Under the pieces are notes generated by a model, which did no database searches, had not been told where the DNA came from, and was given only the letters and a program-made list of their open reading frames with translations. 6,976 nt of DNA from an uncultured Lachnospiraceae bacterium (GTDB lineage Bacteria > Bacillota > Clostridia > Lachnospirales > Lachnospiraceae): contig CASGVX010000111.1 in NCBI GenBank assembly GCA_949346185.1, positions 1-6,976 of the forward strand. Reading direction: 5' to 3'. Shown piece by piece: positions 5,981-6,976 of the stretch; within the stretch, counting starts at the first letter, position 1, and each line of letters opens with the position of its first letter. The position numbers were made by a program, and so were the translations under genes.

Positions 5981-6976
5981 TCAAATCTCATGAATGAACA
6001 GCCCGCTGCGAAGCTTGGGCTCAAACCATGTGGACTTGGGCGGCATGAGAAGACCGGCATCCGCCACGGCAAAGAGTTCTTGGATGGACGTGGGATACAT
6101 GGCAAAGGAAACTTTCATATCGCTGTCTGCCCTTCTCTCCAACTCCTCCAATCCGCGAATCCCCCCGATAAAGTCAATCCGCTCGTCCGTCCTTGGATCC
6201 CCGATTCCCAATATGGGACCAAAAAGATAATCCTGCAGCAGGGACACGTCCAAAGAATCCACCGCATCCGTAATCTGCCTCAATTTCTCAGAAATCTCCA
6301 GCCGATACCATTTTCCATCCAGATACATGGTAACCTGTCCCTTCCTCTCAGGATGCCCTGCCTCGTCCATCGGCTCTAGAGAAAAATTCTCCCGAATCCG
6401 CTCTAGGAACTCTTCCACCGCAAGCCCATTCAAATCCTTTATACTACGGTTGTAGTCCATGATCATCAGCTGGTCGTCTGGAAAGAGAACGGACAGAAAA
6501 TAATGAAACTCCTCAGTCCCATGATAGTTCGGATGCTCCTCCCGTCTCTTCAAGCTCACCTTCACTGCGGAAGCGGCTCTGTGATGCCCGTCCGCAATAT
6601 AGATTTCGCCAATGGCTAAAAAAGCCTTTTCAATTTTATCTACATCAGTAGAATCCGAGATTTTCCACACTCTGTGCGCGATGCCATCCTCCGCCGTAAA
6701 ATCATACAGTGGCAGACTGTCCCTTGTCACCCTGCTCACAATGCCATTGATCACATCCTGAGAACGGTAAGCCAGAAAAATAGGCCCTGTCTGGGCGCTC
6801 AAGGCATCCACATGGCGAATCCTATCCTGCTCCTTCTCCTCTCTGGTATTCTCGTGCTTCTTGATGACGCTGCGAAGATAATCATCCACGCTGGCACAGG
6901 CCACGATGCCAGTCTGCTGCCTGCCGTCCATGATAAGCTGATAAATATAATAGCAGCTCTCCCCGTCGGTCACATA
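5981..6976 (-). CDS. DUF1015 family protein, N-terminus beyond the window
   Basis: The C-terminal 332 codons of a DUF1015 protein. The frame stays open through the right edge (TAT, then GTG ACC GAC...), so the GTG near 6973 is internal and roughly 80-90 residues are missing compared with the usual length of about 410. Conserved stretches, counted from that GTG: KHENTREEKEQDR (39-51), IADGHHRAASA (126-136), RTDERIDFIGGIRGLEELE (261-279), and the terminal MPPKSTWFEPKLRSGL (310-325). The molecular function is not established to my knowledge. The DGHHR box resembles the motif of ParB/sulfiredoxin-fold nucleotide-binding proteins such as free-serine kinases. In many Clostridia the gene sits next to serA and serC, which would fit a serine-related role, but those genes would lie outside this window. 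It is 143 bases upstream of glgB on the same strand with no clear terminator between. Confidence 0.88.
   Translation of the reverse strand, partial: YVTDGESCYYIYQLIMDGRQQTGIVACASVDDYLRSVIKKHENTREEKEQDRIRHVDALSAQTGPIFLAYRSQDVINGIVSRVTRDSLPLYDFTAEDGIAHRVWKISDSTDVDKIEKAFLAIGEIYIADGHHRAASAVKVSLKRREEHPNYHGTEEFHYFLSVLFPDDQLMIMDYNRSIKDLNGLAVEEFLERIRENFSLEPMDEAGHPERKGQVTMYLDGKWYRLEISEKLRQITDAVDSLDVSLLQDYLFGPILGIGDPRTDERIDFIGGIRGLEELERRADSDMKVSFAMYPTSIQELFAVADAGLLMPPKSTWFEPKLRSGLFIHEI

Overview
The window reads as ordinary chromosomal DNA of a moderate-GC Gram-positive anaerobe, most likely a member of the Clostridia close to Lachnospiraceae. This rests on the protein types (MepA-like MATE pump, two-helix CorA, small MscS, DUF1015 protein), purine-rich Shine-Dalgarno sites, and GTG/TTG starts. 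I see no rRNA, tRNA, CRISPR array, transposase or phage gene. The assignment comes from protein character only; no database search was possible.

Layout. Positions 1-123 are a non-coding leader with two inverted repeats and a weak extended -10 promoter. It precedes the only plus-strand gene, a MATE multidrug/metabolite exporter (124-1509). A 70-base gap with no clear terminator separates it from the convergent minus-strand genes. Reading the minus strand in transcription order, these are: a DUF1015 protein cut by the right window edge (5981-6976), a glycogen-branching-enzyme homologue (3630-5837), an MscS-type mechanosensitive channel (2728-3633), and a CorA-type divalent-cation transporter (1580-2521). 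The 143 bases between the DUF1015 gene and glgB show no convincing terminator or promoter. The glgB stop and the mscS start share the bases GTGA, so those two genes are almost certainly co-transcribed and translationally coupled. corA follows after about 200 bases and has a recognisable promoter of its own.

The most notable point is that the GlgB homologue appears to be a pseudoenzyme. Aligned to E. coli GlgB from memory, the nucleophile Asp is Thr408, the transition-state-stabilising Asp of region IV is Asn529, and the region I His is Arg376. About 33 residues of the loop after region I are missing. The other active-site residues (Tyr336, Asp371, Arg406, Glu461, His528) and the full 735-residue frame are intact, so the protein seems to be kept rather than decaying. 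Coupling of a non-catalytic GH13/CBM48 protein to an MscS channel, with a CorA transporter next to it, is the best candidate here for an undescribed functional link. One possibility is a glucan-binding or structural partner in osmotic or ion homeostasis, but that is inference. The MscS protein itself ends before the usual C-terminal beta-barrel. A short element, ATTCACAGTGA, occurs both upstream of the MATE gene and just after the mscS stop.
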